DNA of 64,000 nt from JAVBNA01 sp031551875 (GCA_031551875.1 JAVBNA010000018.1:1-64000), one strand, 5' to 3'. Counted from the stretch's first letter, positions 24,251 to 33,146 are shown. Notes: generated from the sequence alone by a model not told the origin. Numbers and translations: made by a program.

Positions 24251-25066
24251 TCAGCCGATAAAAACCTCGACAGGCTGCCGTTTTTTGTAGTATACAATGC
24301 TGTGAAAATCCGCGCGGCGGGCAATTTCGTACGCCTCACGGATGCCTTTGCCCATGTCGGTGACGCTGTGGGCGTCGGTTCCGATCGTGATCAGCTCCCC
24401 GCCCAGCTTTTTGAAGCGCTTGACCACCGGCAGGTCAGGCAGCGTGGTCCCGATGTTTTGCCGCAGACCGGAGGCGTTGATCTCGAGTGCCTTCCCCTTT
24501 TCGGCGGTCAGCCTGAGCGCCTCATCCATGTTGGCGCGCAGCTCGCGCATATTGACCCAGCGTTTTTTGTCCCCGACAATGTAGCGCAGCGGATAGGTGA
24601 TGTGCGCCACCGAGTCAAAGTCCACGCAGGTGATCATCTCACACAGCTCCTCAAAGTAGTTCTTGAGCAGCTCGCTGATGTCAATATGATCATATTCCAG
24701 AAAATAGAAATCGGGCATGCCCGGCAGGTTGTGCAGCGAACCGAGCACAAAGTCGAAGGTTCCGATGGAAAACATGTCCCTCACGTGGCTGAGATTTTCC
24801 ATGGGCTGGCCCATCTCGACGCCGGCCAGCAGTTCAAGCTCTCCCTCAAAAACCGGTTTGAGCTTCTCGGTTTCCTCGAAGGAGCGGCGGATGGCATCGT
24901 GGTAGCCGCCCACCTCATAGCCGTTGATTTCACAGTGGTCGGTGATCGCAAGGACGTTGACGTTGCTTTTGACCGCTTTGCGGCACAACTCGCGGATTGT
25001 GTTGACGCCGTCAAACGACCGCCTGGAATGGCAGTGGCAATCTACCCATTGCATTTTTCCTGTCAT
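24251..25066 (-). CDS. PHP-domain phosphoesterase, HisK-like
   Basis: A 271-aa PHP protein resembling histidinol phosphatase (HisK/HisJ). Metal-binding histidines are visible in DCHCHSRRSFDG (start), ITDHCEING near 42, and FVLGSLHNLPG, with a C-terminal IGTDAHSVTDMG motif. HisK removes phosphate from histidinol phosphate, but no other his genes are nearby and PHP enzymes vary, so the substrate is uncertain. It has its own promoter and a leader of about 100 bases, which is long for this genome. GGGGAG precedes the ATG. Confidence 0.85.
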   Translation of the reverse strand: MTGKMQWVDCHCHSRRSFDGVNTIRELCRKAVKSNVNVLAITDHCEINGYEVGGYHDAIRRSFEETEKLKPVFEGELELLAGVEMGQPMENLSHVRDMFSIGTFDFVLGSLHNLPGMPDFYFLEYDHIDISELLKNYFEELCEMITCVDFDSVAHITYPLRYIVGDKKRWVNMRELRANMDEALRLTAEKGKALEINASGLRQNIGTTLPDLPVVKRFKKLGGELITIGTDAHSVTDMGKGIREAYEIARRADFHSIVYYKKRQPVEVFIG

Positions 25067-25171
25067 GATGAAGTACTCCCCTTTTTGAGTGTCTTATTTT
25101 GGTTGAGGATAAAAATGTTTTCGTATGTCGATTCGGCTTCCATGGAAAGGGGGCTTTCGCTTTATACTACC

Positions 25172-25200
25172 AATATAATCCACTCTCCGCCGGGCGTCAA
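25172..25200 (-). promoter_or_regulatory. Promoter of the PHP phosphoesterase gene
   Basis: Minus strand TTGACG (25200-25195), 17-base spacer, TATATT (25177-25172). Confidence 0.65.
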
Positions 25201-25291
25201 GCTTGTTAAAATATATTTATCGTCACGCTTCTAAAAAAAATAAAAATATGGTAAAATAAAAAAGATACGATTAAATAAAGGAGGAATTTTT

Positions 25292-25561
25292 ATGCGCGCG
25301 GTTATTACGGTCATCGGAAAAGATATGGTCGGAATCCTCGCCAAAGTGTCGGGCATTTGCGCCGACAACGGCATCAATGTCACGGAGGTTACCCAATCCA
25401 TCCTGCAGGATCTGTTTGCCATGATCATGATGGTGGATCTGTCCGGTTCCACCATGCCCTTCAGCACACTTGTGGAACGCATGGACGAGCTTGGGAAAAC
25501 CATGGGGCTGTCCATCCATGTCATGCACGAGGACATTTTTAATTCCATGCATAAAATTTAA
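25292..25561 (+). CDS. ACT domain protein (UPF0237)
   Basis: An 89-aa protein consisting of one ACT domain (MRAVITVIGKDMVGILAKVS...). ACT domains usually bind amino acids or small ligands. This stand-alone form is widely paired with the PFL-family DUF711 gene, which follows 14 bases downstream here. The pair may act together, with the ACT protein as regulator, but no function is proven. AAAGGAGG precedes the ATG. The AT-rich upstream sequence probably holds a promoter, though no clear -35 could be identified. Confidence 0.9.
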   Translation: MRAVITVIGKDMVGILAKVSGICADNGINVTEVTQSILQDLFAMIMMVDLSGSTMPFSTLVERMDELGKTMGLSIHVMHEDIFNSMHKI

Positions 25562-25575
25562 ACGGAGGGCCTTTC

Positions 25576-26934
25576 ATGATCAACTCGAAGGATATTTTGG
25601 AAACCATCCGCATGATCCAGGACGAGCATCTGGACGTGCGCACCATTACCATGGGCATCTCCCTGCTCGACTGCATTGACCCCGACATCGACAGCGCCTG
25701 TACAAAAATGTATGACAAGATCTGCCGGTACGCCGAGCACCTCGTGCAAACCGGTTCGGACATTGAAACCGAATACGGCATCCCTATCATCAATAAGCGC
25801 ATCTCGGTCACACCGATTGCCATGGTCGCCGGCGCATGCCAGACCATGAACCCGGTCAAGTTCGCCCACGCACTCGAACGGGCGGCGCAGACGGTGGGCG
25901 TCAACTTCCTGGGCGGGTATTCGGCGCTGGTGCACAAGGGCTTCTCCCCCGGCGACTACGCCCTGATCGACAGCATCCCCGAGGCGCTGGCCACTACCGA
26001 GCATGTCTGCTCCTCGGTCAACGTCGGCACCACCAAAGCGGGCATCAATATGGACGCCGTTGCGAAAATGGGCGACGTCATCCGCCGCTGCGCCGAGCTG
26101 ACCGCCGACCGCAACTGCATTGCCGCCGCCAAGCTTGTCGTCTTCTGCAACGCGCCCGAGGACAATCCTTTCATGGCGGGCGCCTTTCACGGACCCGGCG
26201 AGCCCGACGGCGTGATCAATGTCGGCGTGTCCGGTCCGGGCGTGGTGCGTGCTGCCCTCTCTCAGGCGGGCAACTGTGACATCACGGAGATCGCCGACCT
26301 CATCAAAAAAATTGCCTTTAAAATCACCCGGATGGGACAACTGGTCGCACAGGAGGCCTCCCGGCGTCTGTGTCTGCCCTTCGGGATTGTCGACCTCTCG
26401 CTGGCGCCCACCCCCGCCGTGGGCGATTCGGTCGCTTATATCCTGGAGGAAATGGGACTCGAGAAATGCGGCGCTCACGGCACCACCGCCGCGCTGGCAC
26501 TGCTCAACGATGCGGTCAAAAAAGGCGGCACCATGGCCTCCTCCCATGTCGGCGGGCTATCGGGCGCTTTTATCCCGGTGTCCGAGGATGCCGGCATGAT
26601 TGAAGCCGCGCGATGCGGCGCGCTGACGCTTCCCAAGCTTGAGGCCATGACCGCCGTGTGCTCGGTGGGGCTTGACATGATCGTGCTGCCGGGCGACACC
26701 AGCGCCGAGATCCTTTCGGGCATCATTGCCGACGAGGCGGCCATCGGCATGGTCAACTCCAAAACCACCGCGGTGCGCCTCATCCCCGCCATCGGCAAAC
26801 AGCCGGGCGAAGAGCTCTCCTTTGGCGGTCTCCTGGGCAGCGGGCCGGTCATGGAGGTGAACCGCCATTCCCCCGCCCGCTTCATCGCCCGCGGTGGCCG
26901 GATCCCTGCGCCGCTACAAAGCCTTAAAAATTAA
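25576..26934 (+). CDS. PFL family protein (DUF711)
   Basis: A 452-aa DUF711 protein, structurally related to pyruvate formate-lyase/glycyl-radical barrels but lacking an obvious glycyl-radical motif. The product is rich in conserved Gly/Ala stretches: AHALERAAQTVGVNFLGGYSAL near 95, VGVSGPGVVRAAL near 215, and LAPTPAVGDSVAYILEEMGLEKCGAHGTTAALALLNDAVKKGG near 275 in the second half. No catalytic function is established. It is coupled with the ACT-domain gene upstream, the conserved pair seen in many Firmicutes and archaea. GGAGGG precedes the ATG. Confidence 0.93.
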   Translation: MINSKDILETIRMIQDEHLDVRTITMGISLLDCIDPDIDSACTKMYDKICRYAEHLVQTGSDIETEYGIPIINKRISVTPIAMVAGACQTMNPVKFAHALERAAQTVGVNFLGGYSALVHKGFSPGDYALIDSIPEALATTEHVCSSVNVGTTKAGINMDAVAKMGDVIRRCAELTADRNCIAAAKLVVFCNAPEDNPFMAGAFHGPGEPDGVINVGVSGPGVVRAALSQAGNCDITEIADLIKKIAFKITRMGQLVAQEASRRLCLPFGIVDLSLAPTPAVGDSVAYILEEMGLEKCGAHGTTAALALLNDAVKKGGTMASSHVGGLSGAFIPVSEDAGMIEAARCGALTLPKLEAMTAVCSVGLDMIVLPGDTSAEILSGIIADEAAIGMVNSKTTAVRLIPAIGKQPGEELSFGGLLGSGPVMEVNRHSPARFIARGGRIPAPLQSLKN

Positions 26935-26962
26935 ATTTTTACCGATAAATATATTTTTTTTA

Positions 26963-26991
26963 TTGACAAACGGTAAATCATCTTGTATATT
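26963..26991 (+). promoter_or_regulatory. Promoter of the DUF4173 gene
   Basis: Consensus TTGACA (26963-26968), 17-base spacer, TATATT (26986-26991). It is strong and overlaps a palindrome at its downstream edge. Confidence 0.75.
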
Positions 26992-27003
26992 GTCTGTAGA
27001 CAA
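26990..27003. promoter_or_regulatory. Candidate operator palindrome at the DUF4173 promoter
   Basis: TTGTCTGTAGACAA (perfect arms TTGTC/GACAA around TGTA) overlaps the last bases of the -10 box and the expected transcription start, the position of a repressor site. The cognate regulator is unknown. Confidence 0.4.
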
Positions 27004-27039
27004 GTGCTAATATTTTTGCTGTAAAGGAGCGATACGACA

Positions 27040-28668
27040 ATGTGCAAGGATGATTTGACACCCCCGAGCGAAACCCCTGAATCCCCGCAGCCCCCCGTTC
27101 AGGCCGCGCCGATTCCGCCCCCTGCCGCTGAGCCCCCTGTCTATGTTTCACCGATCGGCATCGCCTACACCCCAGTCCCCTACACCCCGCCGCAGCCCAG
27201 CCCTACAACGCTGGCCTTCCGCGAGGTTGTTAAGCAGAAAAAAAGTGTGTTGCTGCTGCTTCTGGGTTTTCTGGGTTGCTATTTCTACTGTGAGGTAATG
27301 ATCCAGGGCTCTATGTCGGGACTGGGCATCCCGCTCTACCTAACCGTGTTTTACGCCATTGCGTTCTGGTTTCTTATGGACAAGAAAGATGCTTTTCCAA
27401 CGATTTCATGGATTCTGCTGATTCCGGTGGCGTTGCTGAGTTGGAGCTTTGCCTACGTTGACAGCCCGCTCACCAACTTCATCACCACGATGGTGCTGTT
27501 TGTGACGATCCCCCTCCAACTGTCGGTGATGGCGGGAAAAACCAAGCTCTCCTCCCCCGCGGTGATCCGCGACACCTTTATGGCGGTCATGGGAGACCCT
27601 ATTACGCATATGGGCAGCACCTTTGAGGCGCTCTCCGCCCGCAAAAGTGACAAAAAAAAGCACAGCGGCTTCTGGCTCGCGGTGGCGGGCATCGTTTGCT
27701 CTGTCCCAGTCATCCTAATCTTTTTCGCCCTGTTCAGCAGCGGCGATGAGGTGTTCCGCACCGCCTTCGAAGGTTTTTTCAGTAGGATCCAGTTTGACGC
27801 GACCGATCAGATTGTGAACCTGATTCTGGCGTTCATTCTGGCGCTGTTTGTCATCCCGGTTTTTTTCTCCCTGCGCGCCGAGAAGCCGAAATCTGAAAAA
27901 CCGGCTAAGACACGCGGCGCACTGCCAGCGGTTGTAATCATTTCTTTTTTGTTCGGCATCATTCTCATTCAGGGCTTCTTCGCCGCCATCCAGATTTCCT
28001 ATCTCTTCCCCGGCGCAAACGGCGGCCTGCGCATTCCTGCGTCCTCCTCCTACGCCGAATTTGCCCGCTCAGGCTTTGCGCAGATTTCCACGGCGTCCAT
28101 CTTAACCGCGCTGATCATCGCATTATGCTTCCTGATGTGTCGAAAAAATGAAAAGGGCGCGCTGCCGTTTGGTGTCAAGCTGTGCCTGACCGTGCTCGCC
28201 TGTCTGGACGGGGTGCTGTGCGCTTCGGCTTACGCGCGGATGTTTTTATATATTGATCAGTGGGGATATAGCGTTCTGCGCGTCAACACCTGCTGGCTGA
28301 TGGCGCTGACCATGCTTCTGGTGCTGGGGCTGCTGCTCAAGGTGTGGACGCCCCGCCTCAAGCTGTTTACCTGGACGGCGACCTGTGTGCTCGTGATGAC
28401 GGTTGCGCTCAACTGCCTCAACACCGACCGCCTGGTTGCCCGCCTTAATATTGACCGCTATATTGCCTCCAATTGTACAAGCCAGTTGGACACCGGGTAT
28501 TTTCTTGACCTATCCCCCGCCGCGCTGCCCGAATTGAAGCGCCTGCGCGACACACCGGTGAAAGAGCTGGGCGATATAGATCGTACCATGCTGACCGTCG
28601 CGATTGAGGGAAAGGAAGACATCATCTCCAGCCGCACCTTCCGAAACCACGTCTTTTATTTTAACTGA
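27040..28668 (+). CDS. DUF4173 polytopic membrane protein
   Basis: A 542-aa membrane protein of unknown function. Residues 1-60 are a Pro-rich cytosolic segment. The rest has about 12 hydrophobic helices, with conserved SSYAEFARSGFAQISTAS near residue 340 and LNCLNTDRLVARLNIDRY near 465, both typical of DUF4173. A final cytosolic or extracytosolic segment ends the protein. The start at 27040 has AAGGAG upstream. It is monocistronic between its own promoter and a strong terminator. A palindrome over the start point suggests specific regulation. Confidence 0.87.
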   Translation: MCKDDLTPPSETPESPQPPVQAAPIPPPAAEPPVYVSPIGIAYTPVPYTPPQPSPTTLAFREVVKQKKSVLLLLLGFLGCYFYCEVMIQGSMSGLGIPLYLTVFYAIAFWFLMDKKDAFPTISWILLIPVALLSWSFAYVDSPLTNFITTMVLFVTIPLQLSVMAGKTKLSSPAVIRDTFMAVMGDPITHMGSTFEALSARKSDKKKHSGFWLAVAGIVCSVPVILIFFALFSSGDEVFRTAFEGFFSRIQFDATDQIVNLILAFILALFVIPVFFSLRAEKPKSEKPAKTRGALPAVVIISFLFGIILIQGFFAAIQISYLFPGANGGLRIPASSSYAEFARSGFAQISTASILTALIIALCFLMCRKNEKGALPFGVKLCLTVLACLDGVLCASAYARMFLYIDQWGYSVLRVNTCWLMALTMLLVLGLLLKVWTPRLKLFTWTATCVLVMTVALNCLNTDRLVARLNIDRYIASNCTSQLDTGYFLDLSPAALPELKRLRDTPVKELGDIDRTMLTVAIEGKEDIISSRTFRNHVFYFN

Positions 28669-28673
28669 TTTTT

Positions 28674-28709
28674 AAAAAAAGCCGGACCGTGCTGTCCGGC
28701 TTTTTCCCT
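28674..28709 (+). terminator. Terminator after the DUF4173 gene
   Basis: AAAAAGCCGGAC / GTCCGGCTTTTT, a perfect stem with a 6-base loop and a trailing T tract. Confidence 0.88.
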
Positions 28710-28770
28710 TTCACAGAGAAGACGCACACATTCATTTACAAAAAATTCATATCCTTATGCAGTTTGCATA

Positions 28771-28799
28771 TTGTAAAGCGCATTTGGGAGGAATATAAT
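28771..28799 (+). promoter_or_regulatory. V-type ATPase operon promoter
   Basis: TTGTAA (28771-28776), 17-base spacer, perfect TATAAT (28794-28799). The transcript would begin about 120 bases before the first gene. Confidence 0.7.
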
Positions 28800-28863
28800 A
28801 ATCAAAGCAAATTGATTGTTTGTCAAAAATTCATAAAATCCCGGGAGGCTTTGTCCTCCTCTG

Positions 28864-28898
28864 GGGTGTGTCCGAAAGCGCAATTTTCAGGCACACCC
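28864..28898 (+). promoter_or_regulatory. Leader hairpin before the V-type ATPase genes
   Basis: GGGTGTG (28864-28870) pairs with CACACCC (28892-28898) in the untranslated leader. There is no U tract, so it is more likely an RNA stability or regulatory hairpin than a terminator. A second small AGGAGG-like pairing precedes it. Confidence 0.35.
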
Positions 28899-28928
28899 TA
28901 TCATTACGCCTTTTGGAGGTAACTTTTT

Positions 28929-29240
28929 ATGCAGGATATGATCAATCGTATCGTGGAGATGGACCAGAAGGCCCAGGAGATCACGACCGAGGCGCAAACC
29001 GCCCGTATGCAGGCCGAAGCAGACGTCAAGGCTCGCCGCAGTGCAATCCGCGAGGAGCTGCTCAGCCGTGCGCGCGCCCGCCTCAAAATCAACGAGGAAA
29101 CCGAACGCGAGCTTGCCGAGCAGGGCTGGCAAAAGGTCAAGACCCGGCACGAGGAGATCGCATCCAGGCTGGACGCTGACTACCGGAAAAACGGCGAAGG
29201 CTGGGTCTCGGAAATCGTAAATCGCGTGCTGGGAGTGTGA
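28929..29240 (+). CDS. V-type ATPase peripheral-stalk subunit (G/H type)
   Basis: A 103-aa, almost wholly helical, highly charged protein rich in Glu, Arg, Ala and Gln, of coiled-coil character. It is the first gene of the V-type ATPase operon, where the peripheral-stalk subunit that pairs with subunit E is usually encoded (AhaH/NtpF-like). Sequence conservation in this subunit is low, so the assignment rests on size, coiled coil and position. GGAGG precedes the ATG. Confidence 0.78.
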   Translation: MQDMINRIVEMDQKAQEITTEAQTARMQAEADVKARRSAIREELLSRARARLKINEETERELAEQGWQKVKTRHEEIASRLDADYRKNGEGWVSEIVNRVLGV

Positions 29241-29244
29241 CGCC

Positions 29245-30297
29245 ATGCTGACCTCCATGTCCTCCAAGGTCATTCTGGCCAAGGCGATGACCATGTTCGG
29301 CCGCCGCCTGACCGGGCAGGGGTATACAGACCTGCTGAACTGCCGCACGGTCACTGAGGTGGCCATGGTTCTTAAAAAAGAAACGATCTATGCCAAGGCA
29401 TTGACCGGCATGAACGAATCCACCGTGCACCGCGGCCAGCTGGAAGCGCTTCTGCGCGCCAACCTGCTCAACGACTTCGCCGCACTGTGCCGGTATGAGC
29501 TCTCGGTGGGTTCGCACTTTTCCGACTACCTGATCCGGCGCGGGGAGATTGGCCAGCTCCTATCCTGCCTGCGTCTGCTGAGTGTCGGCCGCAGCGAGGA
29601 ATATCTGCTCTCCCTGCCGGTTTTCTTCAACGCCCACACCGAGCTGAACCTCTTTGCGCTTGCCAAGGTGAAAACCTTTCAGGAGTTTCTGGACGCGCTG
29701 GGCGGCTCAAAATACCGCGCTATCATCGAACGGTGCCGCCCCGATGAGATCATGCCGGTTGATTTTACCCTGATCGAGAATGCGCTCTACCTCTATCTCT
29801 ATCAGGGTGTATTCGAGATCATCCGGAAGTTCGCCCACGGCCTCGAAAAGGAAGAGCTTCTGGCTCTGTTCGGAAGCAAGGTTGACCTGCTCAACATGCT
29901 TCGCATCGACCGGCTCAAGCGCTATTTCCGCTTTTCCCCCGATATCATCCGCTCGATGGTTTTCCCCTTCCACTATAAGATCCCGCCCAGAGTGCTCAAC
30001 GACATGATCGAAGCGCCCGACGCGGACAGCGCGTTCGACCTGTTCAGTGCGACCGGTTACCGGAAGCTTCTTGAAAAGCACGAGTTTCAGAACCATGACG
30101 ACTTCGCCGACCGGTGCATGTATGACATCTGTCAAAAACAGATGTACTTCTCTACCCACGCTTCGGTGGTCATGCTCTCCTATATTTTCCTTTCGGAAAT
30201 CGAACTGGAAAACATCATAAAAATCATTGAAGGTATCCGATACGGCCTGCCCCAGAAGGAAATCGCCGAAATGCTCATCGGGTATGATCAGAAATAG
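29245..30297 (+). CDS. ntpC: V-type ATPase subunit C
   Basis: A 350-aa subunit C (AC39/d family), the funnel that couples the central stalk to the membrane ring. The long helical repeats include ALAKVKTFQEFLDALGGSKYR near 140, IENALYLYLYQ near 180 and LRIDRLKRYFRFSPDIIRSMVFPFHYKIPP near 220, all typical. It starts 4 bases after the stalk gene with GGGAG upstream. The length is normal. Confidence 0.92.
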   Translation: MLTSMSSKVILAKAMTMFGRRLTGQGYTDLLNCRTVTEVAMVLKKETIYAKALTGMNESTVHRGQLEALLRANLLNDFAALCRYELSVGSHFSDYLIRRGEIGQLLSCLRLLSVGRSEEYLLSLPVFFNAHTELNLFALAKVKTFQEFLDALGGSKYRAIIERCRPDEIMPVDFTLIENALYLYLYQGVFEIIRKFAHGLEKEELLALFGSKVDLLNMLRIDRLKRYFRFSPDIIRSMVFPFHYKIPPRVLNDMIEAPDADSAFDLFSATGYRKLLEKHEFQNHDDFADRCMYDICQKQMYFSTHASVVMLSYIFLSEIELENIIKIIEGIRYGLPQKEIAEMLIGYDQK

Positions 30298-30313
30298 GAA
30301 GGAGTGATTCTTT

Positions 30314-32257
30314 TTGGCTGTTGAAAAAATGAAGCTGATCACCGTGATCGGCAAGCTGTCTGAACTGGACGCGGTAATTGAGCTTTGCGGTCAGACCAAA
30401 TCCTTCCAGCCGGATAACGCCCTTTCGTTTTTCTCGGACACCCGCGGTTTTGTCCTGATGAACGAAACCAACCCCTATTCAGGGCCGCTTCAGAAAATGA
30501 AGGATACGGCGGCGCTGGCCGGAAAAAAATTACAGATTGTCAAGGACAAAGAGGTAAAACAGACTGACGAACAGGTTCAGTCCTATGTAAACGGACTGGT
30601 GGAATCGGTCGGCGTGTTGCAGGGCAGGCGTCTGGAATGCATCCAGGCCATTGACGGGGATCGCCGGGCGCTCGAACAGATCCAGCACTTCCTTGGCCTC
30701 GACATCAACCTAGACGACGTGTTCTCCTGCCAGTACATCAAGGTGCGGTTTGGGCGGCTGCCCAAGGACAGCTATGACAAGCTGGCCGCCTACACGAACA
30801 ATCCCTACATCTTATTTTTCCCAAGTTCCAATGACGCAACCTCCTATTGGGGCGTCTACTTCTCGCCCATTGAAAAGGTGACCGAGGTCGACCGGATTTT
30901 CTCAAGCCTTTACTTTGAGAGGCTGCGTCTGCCCGATTTCGTCGGCACGCCCGAACACGCCGCCGAAAGCTTCCAGGAAAGCCTCACAAAACATGAGGCC
31001 GAGCTGTCCGAGCTGGATAAGCAGTTTGACGAACTGTGGAAGCGCGAGGAAAAGTCGATTCTGTGCGCTTACTCCTACCTCAAAAAGCACGCCGCCTACT
31101 TTGATATCCGGCGGTATGCCGCCAAATACAATGACAACTTCATCGTTGCGGGCTGGATTCCGGCGCGCGCCGAGAAGAAAATCACCAAAGGGCTGGATAC
31201 ACTGTCCTCGGTCGAATATTCCACCGATCCGGCGGAGGCCGAGCCCAAGCATGCCCCCCCCGTAAAGTTGCGCAACACCCGCCTGTTCCGTCCTTTTGAG
31301 TTTTTTGTCGACATGTACGGGCTGCCCTCCTACAACGAGATGGATCCCACCGTCTTTGTGGGCATCACCTACATTATGTTGTTCGGCATTATGTTCGGCG
31401 ATCTGGGGCAGGGACTTGTGCTGTCGCTGGTCGGCTATTTCATGTGGAAGCTCAAGGACATGATGCTTGGACGGATCCTGATCCGCTGCGGCATCTGCTC
31501 GGCGGTGTTCGGCATCCTGTACGGTTCCGTGTTCGGCGCGGAGCATCTGCTTGACCCGCTCTATGAGTCGCTCGGCATCCATTTCCTGCCGCTGCACGCA
31601 CTGGAATCGGGTGACAACATCATGCTGATCATCCTGTCCGCCGTCGCCATCGGCGTGGGCTTGGTCATCGTTTCCATCCTGATCAACATATTCTGCTCTC
31701 TGCGGCAGAAGCGCTGGGAGCAGGGACTGTTCGGCCCCAGCGGGCTAGCGGGGCTGCTTTTCTATGGCGGCATCGTCGCCTTTGTCGTGGCAAAAATGGG
31801 TCTTGGCATTGAGATTCCCGGTATGGTCACGCTGCTCGGCCTCATTTTCCTGATCATTCTGCCGCTGCTTGCCATGTTTTTCCGCGAGCCGCTTGCGGAG
31901 CTTTGTGAAGGTAAAAAGAACTGGTTCCCCGAAAAGCTCGGAGAATACTGCATGCAGAACTTCTTTGAGGTGTTTGAATTCCTGCTCAGTTATATGACTA
32001 ACACCATGTCCTTCCTGCGCGTGGGCGCGTTCGTGCTGGTACATGCCGGCATGATGCTGATGGTCAACATTTTGTCGGGCTCGGAAATGGGCGTTGGCTT
32101 CATCCTCGTACAGGTGCTCGGCAATCTTCTCGTCATGTGCATGGAGGGGCTGCTTGTGGGCATCCAGGTGCTCAGACTTGAGTTCTACGAGATGTTCAGC
32201 CGCTTCTTTGAGGGCGCCGGACGTCCCTTTGAGCCGGTCAACGCGGAGGCCGAATAA
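30314..32257 (+). CDS. ntpI: V-type ATPase subunit I (a-subunit)
   Basis: A 647-aa subunit I, the membrane stator that forms the ion half-channels. Residues up to about 340 form the cytosolic arm; the C-terminal half has seven or so helices starting near YIMLFGIMFGDLGQG. The helix near 560-590 (YCMQNFFEVFEFLLSYMTNTMSFLRVGAFVLVHAG) holds the essential Arg in SFLRVGAF. The start is TTG (30314) after GGAAGGAG; an ATG at 30329 is a possible alternative. Confidence 0.95.
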   Translation: MAVEKMKLITVIGKLSELDAVIELCGQTKSFQPDNALSFFSDTRGFVLMNETNPYSGPLQKMKDTAALAGKKLQIVKDKEVKQTDEQVQSYVNGLVESVGVLQGRRLECIQAIDGDRRALEQIQHFLGLDINLDDVFSCQYIKVRFGRLPKDSYDKLAAYTNNPYILFFPSSNDATSYWGVYFSPIEKVTEVDRIFSSLYFERLRLPDFVGTPEHAAESFQESLTKHEAELSELDKQFDELWKREEKSILCAYSYLKKHAAYFDIRRYAAKYNDNFIVAGWIPARAEKKITKGLDTLSSVEYSTDPAEAEPKHAPPVKLRNTRLFRPFEFFVDMYGLPSYNEMDPTVFVGITYIMLFGIMFGDLGQGLVLSLVGYFMWKLKDMMLGRILIRCGICSAVFGILYGSVFGAEHLLDPLYESLGIHFLPLHALESGDNIMLIILSAVAIGVGLVIVSILINIFCSLRQKRWEQGLFGPSGLAGLLFYGGIVAFVVAKMGLGIEIPGMVTLLGLIFLIILPLLAMFFREPLAELCEGKKNWFPEKLGEYCMQNFFEVFEFLLSYMTNTMSFLRVGAFVLVHAGMMLMVNILSGSEMGVGFILVQVLGNLLVMCMEGLLVGIQVLRLEFYEMFSRFFEGAGRPFEPVNAEAE

Positions 32258-32324
32258 CCGGACAATTCTGATGCGCCGCATCATATGAATAAAAATTAAA
32301 AGTATATTTAGGAGGTAAACAATT

Positions 32325-32786
32325 ATGATCGCTTTTTACATTCTGATGCCTGTGGCCCTGCTTCTGGTTTCGATGGTGCTGTGCACCGTCGCCGTCAAAC
32401 GCGGCAAGTCGCCCAAGAAGGCGCTGTCCGCCCATCTGATCTCCTTTGTGATGATTCTCGCGTTGACCATCGCCCTGCCACTGTCTGCGTCGGCCGCTTC
32501 TCCTGAAACGGGTGAAGCCCCGACGACCACCGCCGCTGAAACAACCGCGCCCGTTGCCGACGCCGCCGCGTCGAGCATGGGGCTTGGTATGCTGGCCGCC
32601 GCGCTGGTTACCGGCCTGTCGGGCATCGGCGGCGGTATTGCCGTAGCCGCGGCCGCTCCGGCTGCCATCGGCGCAACCTCCGAGGATCCCAAGAACTTCG
32701 GTAAATCCCTGATCTTCGTCGCGCTGGGCGAAGGTATCGCGCTGTACGGCCTTCTGATTTCTATCCTGATTTACAGTAAATACTAA
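32325..32786 (+). CDS. ntpK: V-type ATPase proteolipid subunit K (c-ring)
   Basis: A 153-aa c-ring subunit. TM3 (about 84-113) carries the Gly-rich GLSGIGGGIAVAAAAPAAIGA, and TM4 (about 127-150) carries VALGEGIALYGLLISI with the ion-binding Glu136. The N-terminal half is odd: two hydrophobic segments (2-21 and 38-56, the second reading like a signal peptide ending SASA) precede a Thr/Ala-rich linker of about 27 residues. Only one ion-binding carboxylate is present. The N-terminal part may be a targeting or extra hairpin rather than a functional copy. AGGAGG precedes the ATG. Confidence 0.92.
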   Translation: MIAFYILMPVALLLVSMVLCTVAVKRGKSPKKALSAHLISFVMILALTIALPLSASAASPETGEAPTTTAAETTAPVADAAASSMGLGMLAAALVTGLSGIGGGIAVAAAAPAAIGATSEDPKNFGKSLIFVALGEGIALYGLLISILIYSKY

Positions 32787-32806
32787 GCTGAGGCAGGTGT
32801 AAACCC

Positions 32807-33115
32807 ATGCGTTTTCATTTAATCAGTGACAACGTGGACACGATGGTGGGCATGCGTCTGGCCGGGATCGGCGGTGACCTCGTACACGAGGAGCCCGAGG
32901 TGCAGGCTGCGTTACGCAAGGCGGTGGATGATCCCGAGGTGGCGGTCATCCTGATGACCGAGCAGCTTGTCAAGCTGTGCCCCGACCTGGTCTATGACCT
33001 GAAGCTCAACCGCCGGCGTCCGCTCATCGTGGAAATCCCCGACCGGCACGGCGGCGGCCGCACCAAAGACGCGATCAGCCGCTATGTCCGCGAGTCCATC
33101 GGACTGCGGATTTAA
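32807..33115 (+). CDS. ntpG: V-type ATPase subunit F
   Basis: A 102-aa ATP-synt_F protein. It belongs to the central rotor stalk and regulates torque coupling. It begins MRFHLISDNVDTMVGMRLAG, matching the family fold with a Rossmann-like core, and includes VAVILMTEQLV and LIVEIPDRHG. It lies 21 bases after subunit K. Called F in Thermus and archaea, NtpG in Enterococcus. Confidence 0.9.
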   Translation: MRFHLISDNVDTMVGMRLAGIGGDLVHEEPEVQAALRKAVDDPEVAVILMTEQLVKLCPDLVYDLKLNRRRPLIVEIPDRHGGGRTKDAISRYVRESIGLRI

Positions 33116-33146
33116 GGCTCCCTTTTAAGCACAGTGAGGTGAAAGT

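Noticed and set aside
25558..26547. 329-codon minus-strand frame opposite the PFL gene
   Set aside because: Shadow of the DUF711 gene; Gly/His/Asp-rich composition typical of mirror frames.
28689..28922. 77-codon frame before the V-type ATPase genes
   Set aside because: It covers the promoter, leader hairpins and the preceding terminator, and lacks a ribosome-binding site.
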